From contig NC_053046.1 of NCBI RefSeq assembly GCF_003473485.1, positions 3,172,001 to 3,236,000 on the forward strand: a DNA stretch of 64,000 nt, in the 5' to 3' direction. The notes below the pieces were generated by a model. The model was not told where the DNA came from. It did not search any database and worked only from the letters and a program-made list of their open reading frames with translations. This DNA comes from Medicago truncatula. Its lineage: Eukaryota; Streptophyta; Magnoliopsida; Fabales; Fabaceae. Shown in pieces: positions 50,244-62,663 of this stretch. Each line of letters begins with the position of its first letter. Within the stretch, counting starts at the first letter, position 1. The translations under genes and the position numbers were made by a program.

Positions 50244-51015
50244 AAAATGAAAAGTAGTTTAAGATCTTGTTCAGTGAAACAAAAAAGGGTCCCATCGGCA
50301 CACGAAAGTTGTGCAAGGGAAGCAACTTGTCATAAATTTCGATTCCCATCAATCATGATGATTCCACATTCAGCATTCAAGACATCAATGATTGTTCAAT
50401 CGAGATTAGACGGTAAAACAAAATTTAGATTTTCCAGCCGTCTAATCTTGATCAAACACTCAATGATGTTCAAAATGATGTCTCTACCATCATGGTTGGA
50501 CTTGGATGTCATTTTTGTTGATACCATTAGAATTGTCGATGCAAAATATATCTAATGAGGAAAAGATAGTGACTTATTGGGGAAATCACCATTTTACATT
50601 GTTGTCTATTATAAAATGTGCACAATATAGTCATTTACGAAAACAAGTGGTACATGCAAAATAATAATCTAAGTTAAAAAACTCCATTGTTAAATAGCTT
50701 TTAACTTGAAGCAAGAATATATATTATACTTCGGAAACATGCTATGTATAGAGGAATATTGAAACAAGAAAATTGGTAACCCAGTTTAATGTATTTTTTT
50801 TCTTCTTCTAATGCACCCTTTATTATTTGATAAAATTCATATTACTATCATTTGAAAGAAGATTATGAAATAAGATTACTTAAGACTCATAATTTCATAA
50901 GAGAAATGGACTTAAAATTAACGTCTAAGAAATTAAATAAGCTCCAAGTTTCAAACACATGTTTGCAAACTTTTTAGTTCCTATATTTATTCCTTAATAA
51001 AAAGTCATGCTATAA

Positions 51016-53298
51016 TTAATTTACCGTGCCAACATACTCAAAGACAACAGCAATAGGAATGCTAACAGAATACTTTGCAGAAACCCATTTGATAGAGCCT
51101 TGAGCAATAAAGTTATCACCTCTATTCTCTTTATCTTCAGGTATAAAATCAACCCAATATGTTACCTTTTGCTTCATCTCAGTGAATGTTATTTGTGATG
51201 GCCTTACACTCATACCTACTGCCAAAGGAACATCAATTACCACATTGTAAGTTGTGTTGACAGGTCCAACATTTGTCAATGTTCTACTATAAAACTGTGA
51301 AGTATTCCCCAACCGAATCGAAATCGATGGATAATTAAGCTGTGCTTGTGGTATGCTCTTTACATCAGAGCATTTCACTTTTTGTTGCAAAATAACTCCA
51401 ACTTGTCTATCAGTATAATTCAAACCACACAAATAAGGAACATAATCATTTGTTTCAATATCATAAACAAGTCCCGGATCATTTGCTTTTGAAGGGTTGA
51501 CATGTCCAGCACCAGTGGCAAATACATCAGCTGGTAGAATTCTTTGGTCCAAAATAGGCTTACCTTGAAGATTAACCTGATTAGCAGTTGTCATGATTGC
51601 GGATTTTATAGCAGCTGGAGACCAATCTGGATGAGAGTTTTTCAACAAAGCAGCAATGCCACTAAGATGAGGACATGACATTGAGGTACCTGAAATTATG
51701 TTAAACGATGATGTACTATTGTCTAATGATATAGGCCATCCCGCAAGAATGTTCAATCCAGGCCCAAGTATGTCTGGTTTCAGAATTCCAGGGCTTGCTT
51801 TGCTTGGACCTCTTGATGAAAATGAAGCAACTTGAGGGGCATTGGGATTTCCAATGACAGTTCCTTTGAATAAAATTGTGGCCATTGGTGTGGAAGTTGA
51901 ATTTATATAATCTTGGATGTTTAAACCAGCAGAGTAACTTACATGCACAGCAGGTAGAACATGAACATCAGCAATTGGATTGAAATCTTCACCTTCACTG
52001 TTCAAAAGTATCATAGCAGCACCACCGGCATCTTTAACTGCTTGACCTTTGGCTACTCTTCCAACAAACCCACCTTGCTCACACACAACTATTTTTCCCT
52101 TAACATCAACCTTCTTCATGGCAATAGGACCACAAAAGGCAATGGAATCATCACTTGTATTAATTGAACCTGCATACACAAGTGGCAATAATGTCGATGC
52201 AAAGTCTTTTGGTTGGAAAACTGATTCTCCAAGATATTCTGTCCCGTCGCCAAGCTTAGCTACTGCCTCAATTTTTCTGTCAATTGTGCTGGCACCAACA
52301 GTTAGAATCCATGGTGCTTCATTAGACAAAGTACCATAAAAAGGACCTGAATTTGCAGCTGAACAACTAACAAAAATCCCCTTTTGAATTGCACTAAATG
52401 CACCAAGTGCAATTCCATCTTCAAAGAAAGGAGAGGAGGGTCCTCCGAGGGAGAGAGAAAGTACATCAACATCATCATCAACTGCAGCATCCATTCCAGC
52501 TAATATTGAACTTTCAGTACAACCGTAGATGTTGCATACTTTGTAAATTGCCAAGTGTGCATATGGTGCCATGCCAATTGCAGTACCATTAGCATTACCA
52601 AAGACATTAGCACCTTGCACGGGCCTTCCAGCGGCCGTGCTGGCTGTGTGAGTTCCATGGCCAACATCATCGTATGGAAGGGATGAATTTACAAAGGTCC
52701 TTGCTCCAATGATCTTCTTGTTACAAATCCTCTCCCCTGTGAATTCACAATGGCCATTCCATTTTGCAGGTGGTGAAGGCATCCCCTCATCAGAAAAGGA
52801 AGGATGTGAGAGGGTTATTCCTGTGTCGACGATTCCAATTATGATCCCTTTACCTTGATTGGAATTTCCCCACAAGTCTTGATTTTGTTGTAACCCCAAG
52901 AAGCTTGAAGTGTGAGTTGTGTGTAATGAATACATTTTCTCCAGCCGAGTTGATAGAACCTCCTCATTCTCTTCTAGAGCCTTGGCTTCCTCCGGGGTCA
53001 ATTTCACGGCGAATCCATCTACAATGTTTCGGTATGAGAAAATAATACGCTGCTGGTTTTGAGTTTTTGTAGCGGTTTCCGGCAAGAGTGAATGGTACCA
53101 ACCATGCAAACTCTCCTTAGATTGAAGTGAAGGCTTTTTGACGTGAACAATGTAAGTCAATAAGCTACTTTCATCTTCTAGTCCTTCATTTGTAGTTGTG
53201 AATTCTTGGTATTTATGTGCTGAAGTTGTATAGATACTTAGCACAAGAATGAAACCAATAAGCAATATTGGAGTTAGTTCCATCTTGGTTAAGGTCAT
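51016..53298 (-). CDS. Subtilisin-like serine protease (plant subtilase), intronless, copy B
   Basis: 760 residues, start at 53298, with the same domain order as copy A: signal peptide, I9 propeptide, S8 with Asp158 (VDTG), His214 (HGTH), Asn316 and Ser539 (SGTSMSCPH), PA insert, Fn3-like end. Two points differ from copy A. The oxyanion-hole motif reads SCSAANSGP rather than SCSAGNSGP, with the Asn kept. The C-terminus runs six residues longer (…[11 protein letters not shown]) because the stop used by copy A is lost. Changes are spread along the gene and the frame is intact, so the copy appears still under coding constraint. Secreted protease; substrate unknown. Confidence 0.95.
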   Translation of the reverse strand: MTLTKMELTPILLIGFILVLSIYTTSAHKYQEFTTTNEGLEDESSLLTYIVHVKKPSLQSKESLHGWYHSLLPETATKTQNQQRIIFSYRNIVDGFAVKLTPEEAKALEENEEVLSTRLEKMYSLHTTHTSSFLGLQQNQDLWGNSNQGKGIIIGIVDTGITLSHPSFSDEGMPSPPAKWNGHCEFTGERICNKKIIGARTFVNSSLPYDDVGHGTHTASTAAGRPVQGANVFGNANGTAIGMAPYAHLAIYKVCNIYGCTESSILAGMDAAVDDDVDVLSLSLGGPSSPFFEDGIALGAFSAIQKGIFVSCSAANSGPFYGTLSNEAPWILTVGASTIDRKIEAVAKLGDGTEYLGESVFQPKDFASTLLPLVYAGSINTSDDSIAFCGPIAMKKVDVKGKIVVCEQGGFVGRVAKGQAVKDAGGAAMILLNSEGEDFNPIADVHVLPAVHVSYSAGLNIQDYINSTSTPMATILFKGTVIGNPNAPQVASFSSRGPSKASPGILKPDILGPGLNILAGWPISLDNSTSSFNIISGTSMSCPHLSGIAALLKNSHPDWSPAAIKSAIMTTANQVNLQGKPILDQRILPADVFATGAGHVNPSKANDPGLVYDIETNDYVPYLCGLNYTDRQVGVILQQKVKCSDVKSIPQAQLNYPSISIRLGNTSQFYSRTLTNVGPVNTTYNVVIDVPLAVGMSVRPSQITFTEMKQKVTYWVDFIPEDKENRGDNFIAQGSIKWVSAKYSVSIPIAVVFEYVGTVN

Positions 53299-53520
53299 GT
53301 TTGGGAAAGATACATGAAAATCTCTTGCAGTTAAGTTATATAGTGTGGAGGGAAAATGATTGACATGGGTGTTAACGATAACACAGCTAGCATAGCATCT
53401 TACTTGTTAGAAATTTCAAGATATATAAATTAAGGTACTTGCATGGTGATGTCCGCTAGTACGTTATTTGATCCGGTTTACAATCGGTGGCGTTAGACAC
53501 AAATATTTATGAACGATTGT

Positions 53521-54263
53521 ACATGTATATTTCTTTTATTTTTTTTGGCACATGATTGTACCTTAATTTATATATCTTGAAATTAATATGCTTATAAAAA
53601 AAGTAGTAGAATGCTAGACTAGATGCAGACAAACATATCCCCAATAGTTTTAAATATATACTAGTTACAAACTCGTGCTTTGCATGGGTTTGAATAACTT
53701 ATCTCGTAAAAAATTAGTTCCAAAGAAAAAAAAAGAGCAAATTAATGAATATTTCACAAACTCGGATATTCTAAATAAATCACTTTTACTGTATTTTTAA
53801 AAAACTTTGTTTATAAAGGAGAAATGAGCAAATTAAGGGAAATAATTGCATTTTCCTAAGAAATTGTTGTCGTTCATAAATGTGAAAATCAAGCAAGCAT
53901 ATTGCACAAATATCAGCTATATGTATATTTCAAAAACATTTACCAAAGCATTATGAAGATTTGATGTAGGAAAAGAGCACGTTCTATTTTGTTCAAGAGA
54001 TTAGGAAAATAACGTTATAATTAACATGATACTAATTGAAACCAATGAAGGAACCAACAATGTGCAGATTAACGTTACATAATAGTTAGGTTTATAAAAG
54101 AGACTGCAAGTGTCATAAACTAACAAAAAAAGGATTTTTGCTAATATTTACATCAGACAAAATGAAAAGAACAAATGACATCCCAAAGTCAAGATAGTTT
54201 ACGATTACAGTCCAAAGCGATACGCCAAAATAATAGAAGTTCAAATAGTTTAGCAGCAAAGAT
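53521..54263. other. Intergenic, nothing recognised
   Basis: AT-rich DNA upstream of copy B's duplicated unit and before the B3 remnant. No element ends or exons supported. Confidence 0.35.
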
Positions 54264-54525
54264 CTATTTTGGGACAACTCGAACGTGCAAGTTCTTCGAT
54301 GACTTTTTGAGATCAAAGATGAGCTTACCACATTCTTCCATCATGTTCTCTGCAGAAATTGAACCACTGCCCACCCAAGTATTTTTCATAGCTTACTCTT
54401 TCAGCGGCAATGAGGCGACACTTATACTTTCTCTGTGTTTGGTCATCAATGAGAGTGATTGTTTTGCGCTTTTCTTTCATAATTTTTCTTAACACCTCGT
54501 TTGGGAAATGCTAAACAGGGAAATA
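54264..54525 (-). pseudogene. B3 DNA-binding domain fragment
   Basis: On the minus strand the frame from about 54525 reads FPNEVLRKIMKEKRKTITLI, KYKCRLIAAERVSYEKYLGG and QWFNFCREHDG. It then shifts frame to GKLIFDLKKSSKNLHVRVVP and a stop at 54264-54266. Together these look like a plant B3 domain (…ITL.DDQ…W..FC.EH.L..GD.L.FDL…). A frameshift near 54340 and no detectable rest of a gene make it a remnant. Confidence 0.6.
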
Positions 54526-54723
54526 ACGACAATATTAGTCTAATGCATATTAACATGGATAAGATGTATGCGAATATAGTTACATGTAATTTATAAAATG
54601 AATGTAGCATAATTCATTTTAAGCTAAAGAAAATGTATCATGACTTCTAATTTATCTTCCCATTATCTTCCTATAAAGTCTAGATAAATGCATGCATGTG
54701 GATTATATGTACCCGTTGGCCAA

Positions 54724-56174
54724 TTAATATTGTTGAAACAAATGGAAATTAAGCTTCACTCCCGCATGCGCATTTATAGCTAGCACCATTTGACATTGAT
54801 GTCTTCGAACATTTGGTGCAACTCTCATAATACCATCCAAACTGGTTAGGATTGAATCTAGTTGTTTTTCAAATAGTGATGTAGTATGTATCCTAACAAA
54901 AATTATGCACATGAAATAAAGAATGATGTAATATGTATTTTTAATTTGTGCGTATAAAAACTCAAAGCATGTTTGTGCATAAAAAAAACTGACCTTGATT
55001 AAGTTTATAAATTCAACAATTGGCCTAACTTGAGACAGATTGGAAAAATCGTTGTGCGAAGCACGTTGAGAAGAAGCCGAACTATGACTTAAGTTCTGAC
55101 TGAAGCTTTGACTCTGAGCTTGAGAAGTGTTAAGGTCACGACAACAATTCAAGAAATATGGTCAAAAAACAATCATATCAGATTGTGAAATAATAAGTTA
55201 CTCTAACACTGTATTGTAAAATCATAATGCAAACTTACTAAGTCTTAAACTTCTCAATAACTGGATAATGTAGGTTGATGAGCAGCCTCGAACCTGACCA
55301 ATTGTTACATATATTTGGATTGTCATTGACTACAAAATGGAAGCAAAGAACTCAATGTAAATATATGGTAAAAGATAAAGCTACGAAGTATTTTTCCCAT
55401 AGTGTTACATCAACCATATTCCCACTACATAAGGAAATACATATTTCAGGTCATTATTAAACTTATACAAAATTTATCTTCTAATGCTGACAAATTAGAA
55501 AATAATACATTTTATCTTTCAACACAATATGGGTACACGTTTTCTTTCTAGTCTCAATTGACGTTGTTTTGACAATCTCATGAAGAAGCCCGATGATTCT
55601 TAATTTTTTTTTACATCTATAAGAACACTATAATCGGATAAAACACATAAATAAATTAAAGCACGTAACTATACCATATAAAACCTTAGTTTTGAATTTT
55701 CCATCTTGAATTTCCTTAAATGACTTAAAGCGAAATTCATGAGTAAGAATGTTAGTTAACTTGTCACACTTCTGCACCTTTGTACCAAAATCAAAAACAA
55801 CCTTAAAGGGATTAAATGCAATGTCATTATCAAACACATGACAATTATACAAAGTATAAGTCTTGTTTTCCTCGATCAAAGCCTTCGAATGCTCCAATTC
55901 TCTTTATCGAGTTATTACATGAACTCGATCACCCTAAATCCGAGAAAGAAACCAAAAAATATAAATAAATCAAAATGTACACTAATAAGTAACATTGATA
56001 AATCATAAAGGAAATTACAACAAATCTTAACTAATTCATCTAACTTTTGCATCACAAATAATGAGTTTCATATGATTCTCATTACTACCACTCACAATCC
56101 AAGAATCCAAATCCTATTTTTCAAATGTCCAAATCATTTTTGAGATCTTTAATGTAGTCATAATCCTTTGACAT
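54724..56174 (-). pseudogene. RPA1-like (replication protein A large subunit) pseudogene
   Basis: Pieces in order on the minus strand: MSKDYDYIKDLKNDLD from 56174; LIEENKTYTLYNCHVFDNDI, FKVVFDFGTKV and SFKEIQDGKFKTKVLYG (55920-55628), resembling the first OB fold of plant RPA1-like proteins; GNMVDVTLWEKYFVAL (about 55440-55370); and RLLINLHYPVIEKFK then a Ser/Gln-rich linker (about 55330-54990). Stops and frame changes interrupt the pieces, and the C-terminal zinc OB fold is not seen. Plants have many RPA1-like genes and Helitrons can carry them, so a mobile origin is possible. Confidence 0.6.
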
Positions 56175-56866
56175 TGAAAGTCCTATATGAAAATACAATA
56201 ATACATCATTTAATTTTATTCCCTTTGTTCATTCTGGATATCGAAAGAAGCTAACATATTTCTATCTCATCAATTTTTATATCATCAAATCAACCTGATC
56301 TTAAATGCACAAATTTATGTATCATCAACTTTCTAGACCTCAATGATGTGACCAAATTTTTTTTACACCAATCAACTTTCGTATGGCTCAATGATATAGG
56401 AAAAAAATAAACCAAATATGAAAACTGTTACAGCTTTAGGATTACTAACAAAAACTAAAATAACCCACATGCATCAATTTATTTTCAACTACAGTACTAG
56501 AAGGTAAAATAACAATTGTGTCAAAATCTTACCATGATCTAAAATTCAATCATCATGACCTCTATTATACTCCACATGACAAAGGAGGATTTTTCTACAG
56601 TCATGCAACATAACAATTTCTGATACATAATCCACTAACAATTGAAAAAAAAAAACAAAAATAAACCCTTAATGCAGAATCGTGAAAAAAGGAAGAAAAC
56701 CACCTATGATGAAGCAAAAACTAAAACAATGTCGAAAAATGAACTCCTCAAGCCATAAAAATCAGTCAACTCAAGTCATGCATGGTCTCAAAACCATGAA
56801 AAAAAAAGAAGAAAATGACCTCTTATGAAGAAGAAAGTGTACAAAGTTCCCAACTGAACTTAGATA

Positions 56867-57012
56867 CCGTTTGACCAAGGTTTTTTACGGTCTAAAAGTT
56901 ACTTCAAAACAAAGTTAAAATAAAGGTCTTTAAGAAAGAAGATAAAGTTGTTTGGTTTCTTTGTTTTTTTAGTTTTAAAGCTATTTTAAAGTTAAATGTT
57001 GTTTGACAAAAT
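56867..57012. repeat. Short MITE-like repeat, related to 34802-34980
   Basis: Same orientation and word order as the copy near 34.8 kb ('gtttgacc', 'ggtctaaaagttac', 'gataaagttgtttgg', 'aaagttaaatgttgtttgac'). It lies directly left of the SINE insertion. Confidence 0.5.
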
Positions 57013-57037
57013 ATTGTACAAACTTTGAATTTATTAT

Positions 57038-57122
57038 TTTGTTATGGTGTCCGGGATTCGAACCCCGGACTTGACATATATTTATGCATTTTTTCTATCA
57101 ACTGAGCTAAATTCACAGCACA
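57038..57122 (-). mobile_element. tRNA-derived SINE with 18-bp target duplication
   Basis: Minus strand: 'gaatttagctcagttgat' (A box) and 'ggggttcgaatcccgg' (B box). Both flanks carry aaactttgaatttattat (57020-57037 and 57123-57140), a clear target duplication. Shorter than the ANS-intron copy. Confidence 0.8.
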
Positions 57123-58969
57123 AAACTTTGAATTTATTATGAATTAACATAATAAATAAATAAATGTAAAATATTTTCTGAAGGCTAAAAATGTTTAAAA
57201 ATAAAAGATATTTTTTTTTTACAAATACTATATTTACTCAATAACGTTTATTTTGTGTAACATGAATACAAATATGTATCATCATATAAATGACTTGTTA
57301 AATATTTGAATAGGAGAAACAATTTAAGGAGCCTGAAATAATAACATAAATAATATCGAAATATTTGGATTTTTCTATTTCAATTATACTCTATAACAAA
57401 TTTTGATATAAGAATACCATATTTTTTGTGTCTTTCAAAAATATAAGAATTTATATTATATGATATTATATTTGTTACATTGTTGGTGTCATGGAAACAA
57501 ATATGTTTAGTTTTTTTGAATAAGAAAAAGATATGCATAGTTTGTTACAATATAAAGGTGCAATATATATATATAAAAATAATCATACGCATTATGCAAC
57601 GCCAAAAATATAAAGTATAAAGACATCTACAATTTTACTTTTAATTAAAAAAAATTATAAAAATAATCATACGCATTATGCAACGCCAAAAATATTATAC
57701 GCATTAGCGTAACAAAAAAACAGACACACATAAAGTATTACTCTAAATGTTAATGTGTGTGTGTATATTAGCGAGGTTGAAGAAAGAGAATAAAAATATT
57801 TGGTATCGTTAAATGACAGCGTGAATAAAAATATTTGTGAGGTTGTGATAATTAAACGGTATTGAAATTAAATATATAAGTGATAAAAAGATAATAAAAT
57901 TCCTTTGAAAAAAGGATAATAAAATTAAGAGGAACCTCCTTAAAAAAAGTTACATGGAACGGTTCAAAAAATGGAAGAAAAAAAAACATATTGAAATATA
58001 ATATTAAAAAAAATAAAAGAATAGGTTCTCAATGTGAATTGAAGAGAGATGCTTGTGAAATAAATTGTCGAGAAATAGTTTTTTGAAGTAGCATTCAACA
58101 ACTTTTGGCCAAAGCTCATTCCATTCAATTTTATGCATTAAAAAAAGTATTTTTTTTATTAAGTACTTAATTGATATTATGTTTGGCCTAACTTCTCTTT
58201 AAAAATGTTGAGAAGTTGGAAAAAAGCCGGATAAAACGATATCTTAATCTCCCACAACGACAATGTAGAAGCAACTGAATTTAAGATTATTTTTATTCTT
58301 ATAAAATAAAGATTAAATAAAAAAGAAAATAATATAAAATAAATAAAAAAAGAATAAAAAAGAAAATAAAAGGAAAATTATTATGGATGAGGTGGCACTC
58401 TCCAAGGTTAAGGAATAATTGAATTACCAAATTACCCTTTCAAAGGGCAAAATTGGAAATTCATATGACATCAACTTTATAAAATAGTTAATTAATAGAT
58501 ATGCCTTGAATAACTTTACATGATTTGTTTGTATCAAAAAAGAACTTTAATATATTTTAGAGGGGGTAAATCAAAAAATATTTTACAGGGGGAAAAACCG
58601 GAAGTGACCTATATTACAGGGGGTAAAACACCTTTAACCCTTATTTTTATAAGCTTATAACTTATGATTAAAAAATACTCATTTGATAACCGTAGTAACA
58701 GGGGTTAAAACACCTTTAACCTTTTAACACTTTTTTGTCTTGTTGTGCGTGTGCGTGGCCACTTATTTAAAAATGGTATCAAAGGAGATTACCAAAGGAT
58801 TTAAATTACGTAAGACCCATAATTTCATTGTAACTATTAAGAGAGTTTGGCTTAAATTTCATTGAAGTAAGCTCGAAGATTACAATGCACGTTTTCATAC
58901 TCTTCAATACTTACATTTATTCCTTAATATAATAGTATCATGCTATGATTAATTTCTTTTGCCAAATTT

Positions 58970-61246
58970 TCACACAAAAATGACAGATATAGGGATTCTA
59001 ACGGTATACTTTCCAGAAACCCACTTGATAGATCCCTGAGAAATTTCCTTATCACCTCTATTCACTATGTTTTCGGGTGTAAAAGCAACCGAGTATGTAA
59101 CTTTTTGCTTCTTCTCAGTGAATGTTATTTGAGCAGGCTTTATACTGATATCCACAGCCAAAGGAACATCAATTTCCACATTGTAAGTCATGTTGATAGG
59201 TCCAACATTCGTCACCGTTCTAGTATAAAACTGAGAAGTAGACCCCAACAATATAGAAAATGATGGATAATTAAGCTGTGCTTGTGGTATGCTCTTTATA
59301 TCAGAGCATTTCACTTTCTGTTGCAAAATAATTCCAACATGTCTATCAGTGTAATTCAAACCACACAAGTAAGGAACATAATCATTTGGTTCAATATCAT
59401 AAACAAGTCCTGGATCGTTTGCTTTCGAAGGGTTGACATGTCCAGCACCAGTGGCAAATAAATCAGCTGGTTTAAGTCTTTGGTCCAAAATAGCTTTTCC
59501 TTGAAGATTAACTTCATAAGCAGTTGTCATGATTGCTGATTTTATAGCAGCGGGAGACCAATCTGGATGAGAGTTTTTCAACAGAGCAGCAATTCCACTG
59601 AGATGTGGACAAGACATTGAGGTACCTGAAATGATGTTGTATGGTGGTATATTGTTGTCCAATGATACATGCCATGCTGCTAGAATGTTCACTCCAGGTC
59701 CAATTATGTCTGGTTTCAGAATTCCTGGGCTTTCTTGGTTTGGTCCTCTTGATGAAAAGTAAGCTACTTGAGGGGCATTGGGATTTCCAATAACAGTTCC
59801 ATTGAATAAAATCGTGGCCATTGGTGTTGAAGTTGAGTTTATATAATCTTTGATGGATAAACCAGCAGAGTAACTTACAAGTGCAGCAGGTAGATTGTCT
59901 TGAACATCGGATTTTGGATCAAAACCTTGAAGTTTACTATTCATGAGGATCATGGCAGATCCACCAGCGTCTTTAACTGCTTGAGCTTTCGCTGCTTGTG
60001 AAACAAGTCCACCTTCCTCACACAAAACTACCTTTCCCTTAACATCAATGTTCTTCATGGAAATAGGACCACAAAAGGCAATGGAATTATCACTTATATT
60101 AACAGAACCTGCATACACAAGTGGCAACAGTGTTGATGCAAACTCTTTTGGTTGAAACACTGATTCTCCAATATATTTTTCCCCGTTGCCAAGTTTAGCT
60201 ATTGCTTCTATTTTTCTATCAGTTGTGCTAGCACCAACAGTTAGAATCCATGGTGCTTCATTAGACGTTGTACCATAATCAGGACCAAAATTTCCAGCTG
60301 AGCAACTAACGAAAATTCCCTTTTGATTTGCACTAAATGCACCAAGTGCAATTACATCTTCAAAGAAAGGGTTGGTGGGTCCGTTAAGGGAGATTGAAAG
60401 TACATCAACACCGTCTTCAACTGCAGCATCCATTCCTGCTAATGTTGCACTCTCAGGACAACCACTGCTGCTGCATACTTTGTAGATTGCCAAGTGTGCA
60501 TCTGGTGCCATGCCTGTTGCCGTACCTTTAGCGTTGCCGAAGACATTGGCCCCCTGTACAAGCCTTCCAGCAGCCGTGCTGGCCGTGTGAGTTCCGTGGC
60601 CAACATCATCGAATGGAAGAGATAAATTTGTGTCTGTGACGAAGTTCCTTGCTCCAATGAGCTTCTTGTTACAAATCCTTTCCCCTGTGAATTCACAGTG
60701 GCCATTCCATTTTGCAGGTGGAGAGGGCATTCCCTCGTCAGAAAAGGAAGGATGGGAGAGGGATATTCCTGTGTCCAGGATTCCAATTATGATCCCTTTA
60801 CCGAGATTGGAATTTATCCATAATCCTTGACTCTGTTGCAACCCCAAGAAGCTTGGTGTGTGAGTTGTATGTAATGAGAGGATGTTTTCTGGTCGAATTG
60901 ATAGAACCTCCTCCTTCTCTTCTAGAGCCTTGGCTTCTTCTGGGGTCAATTTCACGGCGAATCCATTCATGACGTTTTGGTATGAGAAAATTACGCGTTG
61001 CTGGTTTTGAGTTTTTATGGTGGCTGCTGGCAAGAGTGAATTGTACCAGCCATCCAAACTCTCCTTAGATTGAAGAGAAGGCTTTTCAACGTGAACAATG
61101 TAAGTCAACAAGCTACTTTGATCTTCTAGTCCTTCATTTGCAGCTGCTAATTTTTGGTATTTATTTGCTGAAGTTTGACATATGCTTAGCAGGAGAATGA
61201 AACCAAGAAGCAAGATTGGAGTGAGTTCCATCTTGTTTATGTTCAT
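58970..61246 (-). CDS. Subtilisin-like serine protease (plant subtilase), intronless
   Basis: Third cluster member, 758 residues from the ATG at 61246 ([10 protein letters not shown]), which lines up with [10 protein letters not shown] of copies A and B. An in-frame ATG further up (61276) lies only about 15 bp from a TATATAA box at 61291-61300, so it is probably not transcribed. Signal peptide about 6-27; I9 propeptide; S8 with Asp158 (LDTG), His about 217 (HGTH, shifted by a 3-residue insert TDTNLS), Asn about 319 (SCSAGNFGP) and Ser about 543 (SGTSMSCPH). PA and Fn3-like domains are present. More diverged from A and B than they are from each other. Intact frame; secreted protease of unknown substrate. 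Confidence 0.93.
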   Translation of the reverse strand: MNINKMELTPILLLGFILLLSICQTSANKYQKLAAANEGLEDQSSLLTYIVHVEKPSLQSKESLDGWYNSLLPAATIKTQNQQRVIFSYQNVMNGFAVKLTPEEAKALEEKEEVLSIRPENILSLHTTHTPSFLGLQQSQGLWINSNLGKGIIIGILDTGISLSHPSFSDEGMPSPPAKWNGHCEFTGERICNKKLIGARNFVTDTNLSLPFDDVGHGTHTASTAAGRLVQGANVFGNAKGTATGMAPDAHLAIYKVCSSSGCPESATLAGMDAAVEDGVDVLSISLNGPTNPFFEDVIALGAFSANQKGIFVSCSAGNFGPDYGTTSNEAPWILTVGASTTDRKIEAIAKLGNGEKYIGESVFQPKEFASTLLPLVYAGSVNISDNSIAFCGPISMKNIDVKGKVVLCEEGGLVSQAAKAQAVKDAGGSAMILMNSKLQGFDPKSDVQDNLPAALVSYSAGLSIKDYINSTSTPMATILFNGTVIGNPNAPQVAYFSSRGPNQESPGILKPDIIGPGVNILAAWHVSLDNNIPPYNIISGTSMSCPHLSGIAALLKNSHPDWSPAAIKSAIMTTAYEVNLQGKAILDQRLKPADLFATGAGHVNPSKANDPGLVYDIEPNDYVPYLCGLNYTDRHVGIILQQKVKCSDIKSIPQAQLNYPSFSILLGSTSQFYTRTVTNVGPINMTYNVEIDVPLAVDISIKPAQITFTEKKQKVTYSVAFTPENIVNRGDKEISQGSIKWVSGKYTVRIPISVIFV

Positions 61247-61290
61247 GTTAATTTGTGTGGATGGTGAAAAAAACATGAAAACGGGTGCTT

Positions 61291-61300
61291 ATTATATAGT
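61291..61300 (-). promoter_or_regulatory. TATA box of the 58.97-61.25 kb subtilase
   Basis: On the minus strand CACTATATAATAAG, the same box as upstream of copies A and B. With the usual TATA-to-start distance, transcription would begin at about 61265, supporting the ATG at 61246. Confidence 0.55.
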
Positions 61301-62663
61301 GTGGAGTGAGAATCATGGGCATGTGTGTTAATGATAATCGTACATAGGGAATTACTGAAGATTAAGGGAAATTAGAAGCAAAAATGATTAAATATGATAA
61401 GTTAATTAAATAAACTGAGGTATAATTTAGAAGTACTATCATTCAATATAAGAGAAGTCTTTAACTTTTGCTCATATTTTATTCTAAATACTATAAACTA
61501 TTTTTACTTATATTTCATTTCAGATGGAGAAGTCCTCAACAATACACAACTGACACTTATTATACGCACTATCAAACAAGCATGTGTGCTTAATTGGTAT
61601 TAGAGAAGAGAGAAATACCACCACTCTCTATACAATTTAGTCCTTGAGTTAGGATAACAAACTACGAAAACTAGTGGTTATCTGCATGGAAACTAAGATT
61701 GAGAAATATAAAAACTGAGAGGTCTAGTTTCTGGAGTGAGTCCATGTAGAGATTTTGAAGTTAAAGAAAGTGGGGCCTTGTGATTGGAACACTTGAAAAG
61801 GATGAGAGAAAAATACAAGCAGCAATTTGATGTTGAAAGAGTCTTGAGGAGCAAGATACTATATAATCTATGGTCCACACTTCACTTCATAATGACTATT
61901 CAACGTGGGCTCAAGAGAAAACACGTTCACAAGGAAGAAAATTGTTCTGTACCACATGTTTGCTCAAAATCTCTTCAATGTATCAGAATGTATCTTCCGA
62001 TGACATGAATCTATCGGAAGATACATTCAGTTTTTTTTTCTTCTTCTCTTTCTATCAGAAGCTATATTTGGATCATTAGAGGTTGATCAATAGCACACCT
62101 ATACACCACCCTTCCACAACGAAATTTACCTGTCTGACTCATCTTCATCAACTCTCCTTGTCATAATCATCTACTTCAAACCTCTTTTGGCTCTAATTAG
62201 TTACCATCAATTTAGTTTTTAAACTATCACCCTCACTTCAATTTAAATCATGAACTATGTAAATGCAATAAGCCAGTAAAGTATATAAAATTCATCAATT
62301 TAATTCTTGCTATTAAGATGTTAGAGATTGAATTGATGTTAAATAGAGAAATTTCATTTAGTTTACGAATTAATTATTATATTTATATAGTTTTGACTAT
62401 ATTAGGAACAAAATGATAATTTAATACATAAACTAATAGTTAATTTTTTCTTTAAAAAAGGACCGAAGAAGTATTTTTTTAATTAGACTAATTCTTTACT
62501 AAGTAATTCAATACATATTTTTATTTATTTTTGAATAGGTCATTACATATTTGTTATATGGTATCAGATTACTGAACTATCTCTTCTTTCAATCATTCGT
62601 TCCCACTGCCACCGTCTACAAGAACCCTTGTTACCTCCATTGTTAAAGAGATTTAGACTAAAA
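61301..62663. other. Intergenic, nothing recognised
   Basis: AT-rich DNA. Open frames near 61.7-62.1 kb have no recognisable domain. No element border supported. Confidence 0.35.

Larger units (their letters stand above)
50042..53520. repeat. Segmental duplication, copy B
   Basis: Partner of 43775-47523 in the same orientation. It carries subtilase copy B and nearly the same proximal upstream sequence. It differs by an extra segment of about 100 bp with a tRNA-Phe-like sequence (about 50184-50288) not present in copy A, and by absence of the LTR-like insert of copy A. Confidence 0.85.
56175..58969. other. Intergenic, AT-rich
   Basis: Contains a short MITE-like repeat (56867-57012), a SINE (57038-57122) and, at 58740-58969, 3'-flank sequence like that downstream of subtilase copies A and B ('tttattccttaa', 'catgct'). 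Around 58555-58640, 'ttacagggggtaaaacacc' resembles a transposon end. No gene. Confidence 0.45.
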
